Shown: positions 37,036-49,116 of the stretch, in pieces
Position numbering within the stretch: the first letter of the stretch is position 1
Layout of the letters: every line of letters begins with the position of its first letter
NCBI GenBank assembly: GCA_022385805.1
Contig: MU277690.1
Coordinates: 62,001 to 126,000 of the forward strand
Direction: 5' to 3'
DNA length: 64,000 nucleotides
Source of the DNA: Pilatotrama ljubarskyi
Lineage: Eukaryota; Basidiomycota; Agaricomycetes; Polyporales; Polyporaceae
Program-made: the position numbers and the translations under genes
The notes under the pieces: generated by a model
The model's input: only the letters and a program-made list of their open reading frames with translations
The model's database searches: none
What the model was told of the DNA's origin: nothing

Positions 37036-37124
37036 CGACCAACCTGGGAGTCGAACCCAGAATCTTCAGCTGTTTACGTTAACCACACCGGAAACTGACG
37101 CCTTAACCATTAGGCCAGTCGGCC
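37036..37124 (-). tRNA. tRNA-Arg(CCG) with an intron
   Basis: Minus-strand cloverleaf: acceptor GGCCGAC pairs with GTTGGTC (two G-U pairs), D-arm GCC...GGC, and anticodon stem TCAGT with GCTGA. The loop reads TTCCGG before the intron, so the anticodon is CCG. T-arm is CTGGG TTCGACT CCCAG, discriminator G. An intron of about 16 nt sits after position 37 in the usual place. A run of T follows the 3' end in transcript sense, as expected for a pol III terminator. Confidence 0.85.
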
Positions 37125-37676
37125 GACATCCACCTCGGTCCTAACAGCTTGTATACGGGCGTTGTGCGGTGTCTGTATGCCTCTGCCCAACTACTTCACC
37201 TGAGCCTCGTCCATGCCCTCGTCAGAACATTCGCGATCTCCTTACGGCAAGGTGGGTCCGTCGTCTGAGAGACTCCGACTCGCTTCGACGCTACAGTATG
37301 TGGGTCCAACGGCCCATGGTTATAGGCCAAGCCCGCTCCAACTCCCACTCTCCATGATCTCCGCTACACTACCCAACGTCATCTTGCGATCACCGCCTTT
37401 CACATCTCGTCACTCCTAGGAGATGGAGGCGGCCTTTGCTTCTTATAGTAGGTATCTTACTGCAAGTGGTAAGTGTAGTGTACTGACCGATGCTCTGACC
37501 CACCGTGACGTCGAGATGAAGTCAACAGTCGGGTTGCGAGTCGGCCGTTGCGGAGACCTGGTCCTGTACTGGTATATATAGCGTCTGAGTTTATGAGACC
37601 CGCCCTAACTCGCACATCGAACCTATCTTTGCCAGACGCTATCACATACGCACCGTCCTCTCAATCCTCATTCGCA
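37125..37676. other. Intergenic upstream of the small hydrophilic protein gene
   Basis: 552 bp with no gene. A TATATATA box at 37573-37580 lies about 100 bp before the next start codon. Confidence 0.45.
37573..37580 (+). promoter_or_regulatory. TATA box of the gene starting at 37677
   Basis: TATATATA, about 97 bp upstream of the start codon. Supports the reality of the unrecognised gene that follows. Confidence 0.45.
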
Positions 37677-38152
37677 ATGGTCAACCAGTCGCGCGGCCCT
37701 TACAACATGCCCCCGGCCAACCGGGACGTCGATGACCTGACGTACAACCCTCAGGCCGACGCACGCCCTGACAACGCGCCGTTCGACGACAACACCGACC
37801 CCGGCACGCAGCCGGTTGGTGCTCGTGGTGCGGACAACCAACCCACTTACCGCGACTACAAGAAGGAGGATATGGAGACCGAGCGGTCAGAACAGACTGG
37901 CCAGATCCCGAGATGTGAGTGCCAATATTACTGTCATGCGTCTGGGCATAGCACGTACTGACATCATCTCCAGCCGAGGTCGATGAGCTCCTGTCGTCCA
38001 CTTCTCCGGAGGAGAGGGACGTTTCTGGACGCACGCGCGGCAAGAAGGTCGACGCGTTCAAGCAAGAACGCGACGTCGACCGATTCCTTGACGAAACCGG
38101 CATCAGCAGTGCTGAGCAGGATGTCGAGATCGGCCGCGCTACCGGTCGGTAG
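37677..38152 (+). CDS. Unrecognised small hydrophilic protein
   Basis: I do not recognise this protein. It would have about 140 residues in two exons. Exon 1 starts MVNQSRGPYNMPPANRDVDD and contains YNPQADARPDNAPFDDNTDP; exon 2 has EVDELLSSTSPEERDVSGRT, KKVDAFKQERDVDRFLDETG and ISSAEQDVEIGRATGR at the end. The intron (about 37917-37973) has a GTGAGT donor and CTCCAG acceptor. It is highly charged, rich in Asp, Arg, Pro and Asn, with no signal peptide or membrane helix, so it is probably soluble and disordered. A strong TATA box upstream suggests regulated, possibly high expression. Stress-related hydrophilin-type proteins look similar, but that is only a resemblance. Confidence 0.6.
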
Positions 38153-39033
38153 AGAGTTCGCAATTGCAAGGATGTCAGCAGAAGTGTGGTCCTTGGGATT
38201 GTATTTGTATCTCCGACTCTGTAATATTGAATCCGATTTGTTGGGCACTGTCCACGTTCTGGTGATTATGGGCCTTCCACGTTCGAAGCTGGCTTGTGCG
38301 CAAGCGTCTCCGAACGTGTGTTGGGACATCTGCTGGGCACGCCGTGTAAGCGTAAGTGAGTGTCAGAGCGTCACGCGTCAGCAATGGATGCGTTCTCCAG
38401 ACATATTCCTGTAGAACCTTTGACAGGGGGGCCTTTACGGACGCGCCGAGCACTGGTTCACACATGCCTGGACGAGCGACATTCTCATCTGTCAGCAATA
38501 GTATCGGCATTTTCGAGCGGGGACTCGCCATGGACCTGAGACGGCATTGCGGAGGCCGGCTGCCGTCATTCACTGAAGTAAACAGAACGCGCACCGAGAA
38601 GTGTGGATGGTGCGCGATAACATGGTGCTGCACCCTGCACGCATGGATTGACTTATCGTCGCTTTCTATTATGATCAGCAACGGAGAGTGGTACTCAGGC
38701 AGATTGCGAGGAGCACAGGAACGGGGTTCGCGGAAGAGCAGTGCCTGCTCGGAGAGTTGTACATATCAGTACTCAGTATTTAGTGTCCGGTAAGGATAAT
38801 TACAGTGGGTATAATCTGCGACAAGCTTCCGTTGAAAGCCGGAGTATAGACGACGATCTATTGAAGCAGGCGTCCCGAACCGCCCGGCGCGCCACCGCGT
38901 CAAGTGCCAGGAAATCGAACCGGGCGCACTCAACGCCTCCCTCTTCCTGCACTCACCTCCTGTCGCTGCGCAGCCCTCTCTCGCTTTCTCGCCCTCGCGC
39001 CCGTCACGCTCGCCATCCAGCCGTCATCTTGTG
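38153..39033. other. Intergenic upstream of the sirtuin gene
   Basis: 881 bp without a supportable gene; the right end must contain the sirtuin promoter. Confidence 0.4.
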
Positions 39034-41880
39034 ATGACGGCGTTCCTCCCGCTGGACGCGGCCGGGCCATTCCCGCCGTCGCCGTCGTTTCTCGTGCCCA
39101 CGCCCGACCCCGCCAGCCATGTGAAGCGGGTCATCAAGACCATCCTCAAGGCGCGCCGCATTGCGGTTGTATGCGGTCGGTGGCGATCAATGGCTCTGAG
39201 ATGCTGCCATGCTAATTTGTACGAGTACGATAGGTGCGGGTATCTCTGTCCAGGCCGGCATACCAGACTTCAGGTCTTCGGAGGGGCTTTTCCAGACACT
39301 GAAGAAGGACCACCCCACGTTGAGTTCTGGCAAGGACCTCTTCGACGCATCGGTCTTCAACGTGAGTCTGCGCTCTGAACCTCCCCATCTGCGTCGGCAG
39401 CCTAGGACGTAATGGTGTCCAGGCGGTGCTCTCTTGGCGACGACGCTGCGCGTAGACCCTTCGTGACCTTGTCTCTTCTTACTGGATGGGTTGAACAATG
39501 CTACGAATCCGATCGAATCCTCGCGGGGGAGAGACTGCTCGTCAAAATTGGGCGGCACAGTGCAGCGTTTCGCCCGCCCGTGTTGCGCATGGTGTATGGA
39601 GAGCGTGGCGGGGCCTCTTTTCGGCCGTCGCGATTGACTGGTACATCAGTGAGAGTGCCTCTTTTCAATGTAGCCGTTCCCAACGAATCCCTGGCATGCT
39701 CTCGCTACGGGTGTAGCTAACGGTTGCTCTGGCATTGCGATGGTCATGACTATATGCGCTATATGCGTGCTTCGCTGTTCGCTTCCATTCGATACAACAT
39801 TGCTCCTTCTATCCTGGGCTTTCGTTGCTCTCAGGGGCTCGCTCTTCCCGCTCTCTTGCTCCGCATCGGGCGCGTACTCACTCATTCACCCTGTTCGCAG
39901 TCGGAAGAGACGACTTCACTCTTCTGTCAAATGATCGCCCAACTGTCTAAGCTCTCGGACGCTGCGGAACCCACTCCATTCCATCGTTTTCTACGTGTCC
40001 TGGACGAACGCAGGCGTCTTCTCCGAGTGTACACGCAGAATATCGACGCCCTAGAAGAGAAGTCTGGCCTCACCTTTGGTGTCCCGGAGCTCGAAGATAG
40101 GCGTTACGGGCCACGAGCATCGAGAGGAAAGGCTGGCCCTGCCATTGTTACTCCTCCGGAGGAGCCATCAACGGCTCGTCTGCCCTCACCACCTGCGGAA
40201 ACGCCGAAGTGCATTCCGCTCCACGGCACTTTACAGTTGATGCACTGTCAGACGTGCAGACACTCGTACCCTCTACGCAACTACATCGATTCCCTGACCT
40301 CCGGTACTCCCCCTATATGCCCGCAGTGCGCTGCCCTCGAGGAGACCCGACAACTCGTGGGCAAGCGTTCGAGAGGAGTGGGGCGACTACGGCCGAGCGT
40401 CGTTCTGTACAACGAAGACCACAAGAACGGCGAGGAGGTAGGCAACGTCGTGCGGAAGGATCTGATCGGCAGCTCGAAGGGCAAGGGACGTGCCGGAGCG
40501 GACCTCCTTCTGGTCGTGGGCACCAGCCTACGCGTCCCGGGAACGAAGCGCATCGTGCGCGAATTTTCCAAAGCCGTTCGCTCGCGATACGCTGCACTAA
40601 ATGCGCCCAGTGAGGAAGCGTCGACGTCCTCCCACGGCCTCGCGACTCCCACGCCGTCTCCGCGCCGCTCGCCCGCCGAGGAAGAGGAGCCCCCGGTGCG
40701 GACTATCTATCTCAACCTCGACTTCCCGGTGCCAACGAGAGAATGGGAGGGCGTCTTTGACGTGTGGATAAGGGGGGACGCACAGAGCTTTGCGCAGATG
40801 GTCCACGATGAGCTCGAGAGGGAGGAGCAGGCGAAGGAGGCTGCGCAGGAGCGAAGGAGAAGGAGAGAGGAGGCTGCAGCGGAGATGGCCAAGCAGGCAG
40901 AGGAAAGGGAGAAGGCGGAGGTGGTCCAAGCCGCCCAAGGTCCCTCCCCTGTGAAGAAGGGCAAGAAGCGCAAAGAGCAGTCACACTCGGAAAACGATGG
41001 TCAATCTCACCCCGCAAAGAAGCGCAAGACAGGTGCCCCACCTCTATCACCCGTTTCTCCTGCGAAGAAAGCACGGAAGGAGAAGGCGAAGCAGCAGAAG
41101 CAGCAGAGACAGGATGTTAATAGCATCCCCAGCCCTCCTGTGTCGCGCGATGACACGAAGCGTCTCACTATCAAGTTACCACCGCGTTCGCAATTCATGG
41201 CTGAGGTAGTGATTGAGCGGCCTCCGCCTTCCCGTCCACCTGTTGATCCACAACCACCGTCATCCCCTCTCTCCTCACCACCTGCCTCGGAAGTGGACGT
41301 TGCCTGTCCTCCCCTTCGGTCACAGGCCTGTAGTACGGCCTTTGAGCCGTCGTCGCCTCTTTCTAGCCCTCCACACTCAGTACACCTGTCATCGCCGTAC
41401 GACATGTCTCGCGTGAGCAGGAGCTTGACTCAGATCTCCTCCCCGCTATCCTCTCCACCTTCGTCCATCCATCTGCCCTCTCCTCCTCGGATATCCCGCA
41501 CTATCAGTGGAAACACGCAACTCTCTTCCCCTCTCTCCTCTGTGCCTTCTTCGCCATATCGTGAGGAGCCTCCTCCATCCCTTGGTGCGGCCTCTCCCTA
41601 TCGCAAGGACATGTCGCCGCCGGTGACGCCTTCTCCTTTACGTAGAAAGGGAGCCGCGAGCAGGACGGGAAGCATGATTGGCGGTTGGCTCGGGAAGAAA
41701 CCGGGGATGAGGTCATTTCCTGCATACGAATACCGACCGGCAGCGCCGGCGGACGATGATGTTGACATTCTCGGGTTCAGCGACGAGGAATCCAACGTGC
41801 CTCCTTCGGAGAGCCGTCTCCCAGAGTCATACGTACGAACCATACCGCCATCGTCTCGCCGGCGCGGACGTGTACGATGA
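39034..41880 (+). CDS. NAD-dependent histone deacetylase, HST3/HST4-type sirtuin
   Basis: A nuclear sirtuin; yeast Hst3/Hst4 remove acetyl from H3K56. The start at 39034 gives MTAFLPLDAAGPFPPSPSFL. The Rossmann motif is KARRIAVVCG spliced to AGISVQAGIPDFRS. After DLFDASVFN, a 539 bp intron (39362-39900) leads to SEETTSLFCQMIAQLS. Then come RVYTQNIDALEEKSGL (TQNID, NAD binding), PLHGTLQLMHCQTC (catalytic His) and PPICPQCAA, giving two zinc-binding CxxC pairs. RPSVVLYNEDH and LLLVVGTSLRVPGTKRI complete the fold. The C-terminal half is a long disordered tail with Glu/Arg coiled coil, basic clusters (KKGKKRKE, PAKKRKTG, SPAKKARKEK; likely nuclear signals) and repeats of SSPLSSPP. Confidence 0.9.
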
Positions 41881-42275
41881 AGGACTTCCTTGTCCCGCTG
41901 ACTGCATAGCCGCACTACGCCATCCCTGGTGTAGCGGCGCCAACATATCTATCCCGCAAGTATATATTCTCATTGCCGACGTGACTTATTGCCTATTTGT
42001 ACGATAAGGAGTACGATACAAGCAGCAGGCATACTTTGCTCGCCCCCTTCGGCCGCGTACTGGACATTTGTTAGAAGTACGTGATCCGCATAATACACAC
42101 CCGGGTGCCCGTCTTCCGTCAGCGTTTGTGCTCCCTAGCGGGACGTCCAAGCTCGTGGTCGCTCGAAGCTCCTGAGGGAAGCAGTATGGTGCCAGGTCAA
42201 CTGCATATTCAACGGCACAGATGCTACAATACACAACCCCGCCAGCGCATCCGAAGCACAACCCCCCGCGATTTT
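41881..42275. other. Intergenic, convergent 3' ends (sirtuin / P450-1)
   Basis: 395 bp without coding potential. Confidence 0.4.
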
Positions 42276-44699
42276 CTACTCGTCGTGCTTGTAGAGACCG
42301 ACCCTCATGGGGAGGGAAGCCGTCTCACCTGTTCGTCCGACGGAAGGGTATCGTACGCCGCTCAAATTCCATACGATTGGCTTGTCCGAGAGCTCGAACG
42401 TGAACTTGGCGAGCAGGAGTGAGAGTATGACCTCTGGCGCAGAAGTCAGTTGCTGATGTCAGGGAAGCGCCACGGCCGCCCAGCTATATCTCACTCATCT
42501 CGAGCTGCGAAAACTTGAAGCCGCTGTGACGAGGAAGTGGTTAGTACACCATCGCGCTCGGTAGCTCACTGAACGAGTGGCTTTACGAACATGCAGGCGC
42601 GGCCACCGGCCAGGAAGGTCATCCTGTAGCACGTAGTGGTCGTCAGCCTGCGGGCCCACTACTCGCAGCACAATGTTGTCAAAGCTCACAGATTCGAGTA
42701 CACGCCGGGGATCTTCGCATCGGTAACGGTGGCGGGGAGCGGGGCTAGCCAGCGCTCGGGCTTCCACTCGTATGCGTCTTCACCCCAGAGAGCCTTGTTA
42801 CGGTTGCAGTTCATGAGCCCTGCGACAATTGTAGTGTTCTTAGGGACTAGAATCTCGTGGATCATCGATCCATCCAAGCCTTTGATGGGTTCTGACAGGG
42901 GAAGAACGACATCTTTGCGGGCCCTAAGGAGCAGTTCAGCGCGCTCAAACTTCAAGGTGTCTTGTAGGGAGGAGAAATGGCGTACTCTCGAAACACTTGG
43001 GTAAGAGGAGCATAGCTGCAGAAGGGGGTTGTCATGAGTGCACAGCGTGTAAGAGGAACTGCGAAATGTCTCACACTCTCAACGTCTCGCGACAGACCGC
43101 TTCGAGGTATGGTAGACTCATGAGAGTGTCGAAGTCGATATCCTTGTCTGCCCCGGCCTGTATGATCTCCGCACGGAGCTTCTCCTGGACTTCAGGACGC
43201 TCAGCTAAACATGTCAGTGTGATAGAGAGAGCATTGGAGGTTGTGTCTACAGCGGCCATGATAAGAGTGCTGTTCAGCGAGTAGTAATCGGGTCAGATGC
43301 TTCGGGCAAACTAGGTATATGATTCTCGTGACGAACCTGATTTGACCTATCAGCTCCTCCTCGTCGAGCCTATTCTCTCCTTGTGTTTCCACATTGGCTT
43401 TCACTGTTCATTGCTTTATCATCAGCGAGAGACAGAGCGTCACGCTTCCATACGCACATAGGATACTCATAATGTCCTTTCCTCCACCAATCTGCCTGGA
43501 GACGGCCTCGTCGCCCTCCTCGAGAGCACGCTTCTTGGCTGTGTAAATGGCAGTCGCACGGGCCCAAGAAATATCCGAAAACTTGACCAGTTCCCTCACG
43601 CCATCATGGGGGAAAAGCCTGAGCATCGCGCGTCCTATGCCGGCAAAGCGGATTGTCGGCAAATATGGCAACATTCTCCTGGGCAGGCCGGCGTGTCCGA
43701 TGGCAAGACTGTCGAGGATAATTCATCGTAGGTTGCCTCTGCAAGGCAACAGTAGCATTATTGAACGTACCCAAAGCTCTTCAGAGCGGTCGCGTACTCC
43801 GCTGGCTCGTCTCCTACGAGGGGGTCGAAGGAATATCCGAGCCCTGCCTGACCTATTATTTCTAGAGCAGTACGGCCAGCCCATGTTGCCATGTCTAGCT
43901 CAGCTGGGCCTTCTTGGACTCTCACCCCGATAGCTTGTACAAGCTACTGCACCCGTATGAGACAACACAGTTCTATATTTGACTAGGTATGCGCACCAGG
44001 CGTCCGACATCATAGACAATCGGGCTCATGTGTCGCATATGTTTGAGTGAGAATACTGGGTTGAGCATCTTCCGCTGCTTCTTGTGGTGGTCACCTAGAT
44101 AGTTTGCATGTGCGCATGAGATCCATCCAGCGTGAGGGACGCAACACGCGATCCACTCACCAAGCGTAGCAAGAAGGCCCTTTCCGAAGACGAGTTCATG
44201 AGTCCTGCTTGGTGTTGAGGTTCAAAAGCTTCGATGCCGTCATACAAAGACTTACATCGAGAAAAACCGCGCTTCCTCGTATATGTACTGGTCTTTCACC
44301 AAGATCTGGTGGAGGGCCGCGGGGTCGGTAACGTATAAGATCCTGGCCTTTACCGAAGCCATCAGCATCGACATCGTGGACGCGAGGTCAACGGCCACCG
44401 TGACAACACTTACGCCCAACGGTCCTCGTAACCTCACTATGCCGGGGAAGTTTTCCACCAAGAGGTCGTGGAATGGCCAGGAGTCCAATGCAATCAGGTC
44501 TTTGAGATTCCCTGGAGATCGGCCCTTGAGTGCGACGACGACGATGGAGTTCGAACTGCGACGCACCGTAGATGAATGAGCTCCACGAAGGTCCAGGGAT
44601 ATTGTCTAGGGGGGATCGCACGACGAGGGTCTGGACGATGATCCATACTAGCCATGTCGAGGCGCAGACGAACACTGCTTGCAAAAGGGAGTGGACCAT
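42276..44699 (-). CDS. Cytochrome P450 monooxygenase 1
   Basis: A membrane-anchored P450; intact after removal of about 13 introns. The start at 44699 gives MVHSLLQAVFVCASTWLVWI (anchor helix), then SPLDNIPGPSWSSFIYG (Pro-rich hinge). Further on come LVKDQYIYEEARFFS, LGDHHKKQRKMLNPVFSLKH, GQAGLGYSFDPLVGDEPAEY and DEEELIGQI. The I-helix oxygen-activation site is MAAVDTTSNAL, the K-helix is EAVCRETLR (ExxR) and the meander is DAYEWKPERW. The haem loop FLAGGRACIGFKF, with cysteine ligand, is rebuilt across an intron. The end is RVGLYKHDE. A TATAAAG lies about 122 bp upstream. It is a tandem paralogue of the next gene, with the same intron positions. The substrate and CYP family are not assignable by eye. 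Confidence 0.9.
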
Positions 44700-45534
44700 G
44701 GATATATCACGGTGGTGACGAGGGGTCAGTATGCGGTGCTTAGATGGTACTGCGTGGTATATGGTGAAGGAACCTGGTTTGGAGAAGGTCGGACATTCGA
44801 TGCTTGAAAGGACAGTCCGACTTTATAGATATGAGATGGATGACGAGAGTGTACCTGGAACGTTTTGACAGCGTCACTGCTGGAGAATAGCAGGAGGTCA
44901 TAGGATACATTTGTGCGCTATGAGTCGCTGGGTGCCGGTCCCGCTCGCAGCACACTACTCGCAGTCAGGGTTCCGTAAGGCGGTTTGTAGCCCCGGAGTG
45001 ATCGGATTCCTACTATTGCCCACCGACCTGAAGCGGGAAACCTATACTACGTCTGAGTCAGTGCCAACGAACAAGACGAGGTGGGTGTACAACATACGGA
45101 TGAATAAGCTTGGGCTCAGGCTGCTCTCCGGATCTAGGAAGCACGCAGCAGACACTCTCACAGCCCGACTGCCATAAGAAGAGGCGCACCACTGACGTAC
45201 TGTGATAAGGTTCGAGTTTGACTGGCAGCGGAGGTCACTGGAGATGCTATTATGCTTTCGATCGCAACGCCATCGTTGAGCTGTCAAACGTGGACCATCA
45301 TGCATCGCCTTCCGCCATATTCCCGGCTCGTGCACGGCTCATGTGGTTGATGTAGCACTCTACAAGGGGGCGGAACCTATTGCATTTGCGACTCGAGGAA
45401 GAGTACACACACCTCTTCCATGGGGTTCACGGTTCACGGATACAAGGCTCTCCCCAACTGAAGTACAGCATCATACTTCATCGCAGACCTCGGATAGCTC
45501 AGTGGTGACGAACAGGCACGAGAGCAGCGCTCGG
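44700..45534. promoter_or_regulatory. P450-1 upstream region / P450-2 3' flank
   Basis: 835 bp between tandem P450 genes. A minus-strand CTATAAAG box sits at 44821-44828. The part near 45.2-45.5 kb is the sequence found again next to the pseudogene at 29.1-29.35 kb. No gene seen. Confidence 0.5.
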
Positions 45535-47915
45535 CTAGCCCGCAGTAGGCTTGTAAAGGCCAACCTTCATGGGCAGCGCTGCTCTGCCGCCGACTTTCCC
45601 GACGGAGGGATATCGAACGACCCCCATGTTCCAGACGATTGCTTCTCCGGTCTTCTCGAAGGTGAACTTGGGGAGTAGGACGGACAAGATGACCTCTGTG
45701 ACCACGTTAGGCGGGCTCAGTCCCTTGACTAATGTCAAACTCACTCATCTCGAGCTCTGCGAACTTGAAGCCGCTGTGGGAGAATCTGAGTCAGAACAAG
45801 CGTGAATTCGTGAACAGCGAACAAGACAAACATGCAGGCGCGCGCTCCACCTAAGAATGTCATCCTGGAGGTCATATGAGCTGCCGTACTCGAACTCAAC
45901 AGTTTAGACTCACAGGTTTGAGTACACGCCGGGTATCCTCGCTTCTGTCACGGTGCTGGGCAGCGGAGAGAGCCAACGCTCAGGCTTCCACTCGTACGCA
46001 TCTTCTCCCCATATGGCCTTATTGCGATTACAGTTGAGGAGACCTACGACGACCGTAGTATTCTTCGGCACGAAGATTTCATGAATCATCGTCCCGTCGA
46101 GGCCCATGATAGATTCCGCAAGCGGGAGGACCACGTCCTTGCGGACCCTGCAGTCACTGTCAGTCCACGCAGCCAGGAACGCGCCAGAGCCCAAGCCACA
46201 TACTCTCGAAACACCTGGGTGGCCGGGGCGTTGCTGCGTCGTATATGTCAGGTGGTGAGAAGTCTCTTATAATAGCTACCGGAACTTACATCCGCAGTGT
46301 CTCGCGACACACCGCTTCGAGCAGCGGAAGGGCCTTAAGAGCGTCAAAGTCGAGGCCCTTGTCAGCGCCGGCTTGAATAATCTCCTCCCGCAGCTTCTGC
46401 TGTATGTCGGGGTGCTCGGCCAGCTGCATAAGTATGAGACCGAGCGCGTTTGAGGTTGTGTCCAAAGCGGCCAAGATGACGGTGCTGGATGACGGCAACG
46501 ACAGAGTGTGAGGGGCCAAACCGGATGCGAGATGCGAACGGCGAGCACGTACCTCATCTGCGCGATCAGTTCTTCTTCGGTGAGTTTGTCCTCTCCAGAG
46601 GCTTCCATGTTCGCCTTCACTAATTTGGCATCAGCGCCGTCAGTGGACGCATGAATGTCTGGCGGAACGCACGCAGGATGCTCATGATGTCCTTGCCGTC
46701 GCCTATCTGCTGGGCCACAGCAGCATCTCCTCGCTCAAGCGCCTTCTTCTTCTCCGAGTATATCGCCGTGGAGCGCGACCACATGACATCTGCGATGTTC
46801 ACCAAGGCCTTGACGCCCTCATGCGGGAAGATACTGAGGAGCCTGTGCCCTATGCCAGCGATGCGGACGGTGGGCAGATAAGGCAGGAAGCGTCTAGGGA
46901 TCGCAGATTTGCCGATCGCGAAGCTATTTGCGATGTGAGAGTCCGTGGGACGGATGGCAGCATGCAAGCGAAGGCGAAATATACCTGAACGTCTTGAGAG
47001 CCACGGCGTATTCGTCCGGCTTGTCGCGGACGAGCGGGTCAAACGAGTACCCCAGCCCGGCCTGGCCCATGATCTCCAGAGAAGTGCGACCCAACCAAGC
47101 GCTCATGTCCATCTCAGTCGGGCCGTCGCAGAGTCGAGTCTCCATGGCTTGAATGAGCTTGGGAGAAACATCATAAGCTCATCGTGTGAGAAGAAAAGGA
47201 GGGATAAAGACATACAAGGCGAGAGACATCGTAGAAAATGGGTATCATGTGCCGCATGTGTCTCGGCGAGAAGACTGGGTTGAGCATCTTGCGTTGCTTC
47301 CGGTGATGATCACCTACGAAGACCGATCAGCATATGGTCAGGCAGGGTTCTAAGCCGCACTGACCCATAGTGGCGAGTAGGCCCTTACCGAATACTAGCT
47401 CGTTGCCTCTATCGGGTGATGTTGGTGTTGGGTCAGGAGAATGCGTGTTCAAAATGGGTTATACACGTACTTGATAAAGTATCGTCCTTCTTCGTAGATG
47501 TACTGGTCCTTCACCAGTATTTGATGCAGTGCCCTTGGCTCAAAGACGTACAGAAGCCTGGCCTGGGGATATACCGACAAACCACCGGTCAGAGAGCGCA
47601 GTCCATAACGTGATGCGAGACTCACACCCAAGGGACCCCGGAGGGTTGCTATTCCCGGGTAGTTCTCGACGATGTGTTGGTGAAAGCTCCAGGAATCCAA
47701 AGCGACGAGCTGCCGAAGGTTGCCTGATTGTTTGCTCAGTAAGCATGGGGATTTCGTAGACAGCGATGAACAGCAGACGAACCGTAGAGGAAGGACTTCG
47801 ACGGTGGGCCGGGAATGTTGTCCAGAGGCGACTTACGTATCCACTGGCAGAAGAATTTCCAGAGGATCCATGTCGCGCCGGAGATGACAATGGCTTGCAA
47901 CAGAGATGCCAACAT
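45535..47915 (-). CDS. Cytochrome P450 monooxygenase 2
   Basis: The tandem paralogue of P450-1, also intact with about 13 introns. The chosen start at 47915 gives MLASLLQAIVISGATWILWK, matching the paralogue; an upstream in-frame ATG near 47999 exists. Motifs: SPLDNIPGPPSKSFLYG, LVALDSWSFHQHIVENYPGI, GDHHRKQRKMLNPVFSPRHM and GQAGLGYSFDPLVRDKPDEY. The I-helix is LAALDTTSNALG, the K-helix EAVCRETLR, then APATQVFREV and DAYEWKPERW, and haem loop FLGGARACIGFKF. It ends MGVVRYPSVGKVGGRAALPM and KVGLYKPTAG. The pseudogene at 28.3 kb is closer to this copy than to P450-1. A TATAAG lies about 105 bp upstream. Function is unknown. Confidence 0.9.
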
Positions 47916-49114
47916 GCTTGTTTCGCGCAGACGTCCGGTGAGGTGAGGAAGGCGGTATAGAGTCTCAGAGAGAGATATAGCGTGAACTCGAGCTGGCACG
48001 GCAGCGTCACTGCAAATCTTATACCTCCCTCGACCGCGCCGCGATCAAGAACTTCGACCGCAACCATCCGCGCAATAGCGGCCAATGTCGGCCAACTTGA
48101 TCCCAAAACAGCTTCTTAGAAGCGAAGGTGAGCGTCACGGGGCATACGCAGCCTGTACATTTGGACGGCAACTCACGGATGCCTCGTTTGGACCATCGAT
48201 AGCCATGGGAGTGTCGGGAGAAGACTGATACAAGATGGCTGTCGCGAACAACCCCCTCCGATTTCTCCGTGTCGGTTTCTTGAAGAAGGTATGGTAGTGA
48301 CGTTCCCATGCGCTACGATGTTCTAAAATCTGCGGAGATGGTCCATAGATGAAGGAGGCCGGCTGGGCACGTGAACTACAGATAAGCCGGATTCTGTCGG
48401 GCAGACGAGGTGGGGCGGACGCTGTGAGAGCGTGTATATCGGGACTAGGACTCGCAGCCAGTAAGTGCCGCTGACCATGCTGAACTCACCATCCTCATGC
48501 TCTCGCCCTGCAGTGGCCCCAGTTCCGTCAGGATGGCATACAAGCAGCACGGTAGGTGCAGATTGCCCTCAAGTACGTGGAGTCACAAACTTGAAACCAG
48601 GGCATGGAGTCACAAATTTGAAACCAACCATACGGCATATTTGCAGTGTCAAGCTGTCGTCCACTGCCCTCGCCCGCGATTTCATTTGTTAGCTGTTGGT
48701 TCTCAGGGTGGCGACCTGACAACAGAGAAGAAAACATGGTCAGTTCTGCTGAGTGTACGCAGGATACGGCGGCATACATATGTCCTCATTTGTTCCTGCA
48801 ATCTACGAAGGGTCTTCGGTCTCTCCGGCGGAAATCTCCTGCTAAAGCTAAGAGGAACCACTGTCTTCAGCTGAACTACACACAAATTTGCGACGGTATG
48901 TCTGGCTTTGAGGTTTATGCGAACATGTTAGGAAAGGGCCAGTTTAGTTGCAGGTCTTTGAATATCTGTACTGGCATGATCACAAATCTGTAAGCGCCGC
49001 GCCGTGACGTACGGCACGAGCACGCATCTCCTTCCCCACGATCACGCGTCCCATCTGTCAATGGTCACTCACATCTGCTCTTACGTGCGTTACCACCGCT
49101 ACGATGGCCGCATC
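47916..49114. other. Intergenic region with P450-2 promoter and a short tandem repeat
   Basis: About 1.2 kb without a supportable gene. The left end has the P450-2 TATAAG (minus strand, 48018-48023). A short imperfect tandem repeat of a GGAGTCACAAA-TTGAAACCA unit occurs twice at 48579-48627. Confidence 0.45.
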
Positions 49115-49116
49115 TA

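Noticed and set aside
39724..39900. Start of the sirtuin at an ATG near 39724
   Set aside because: That frame begins inside an intron. The NAD-binding exons GAGISVQAGIPDFRS lie upstream and splice to SEETTS at 39901.
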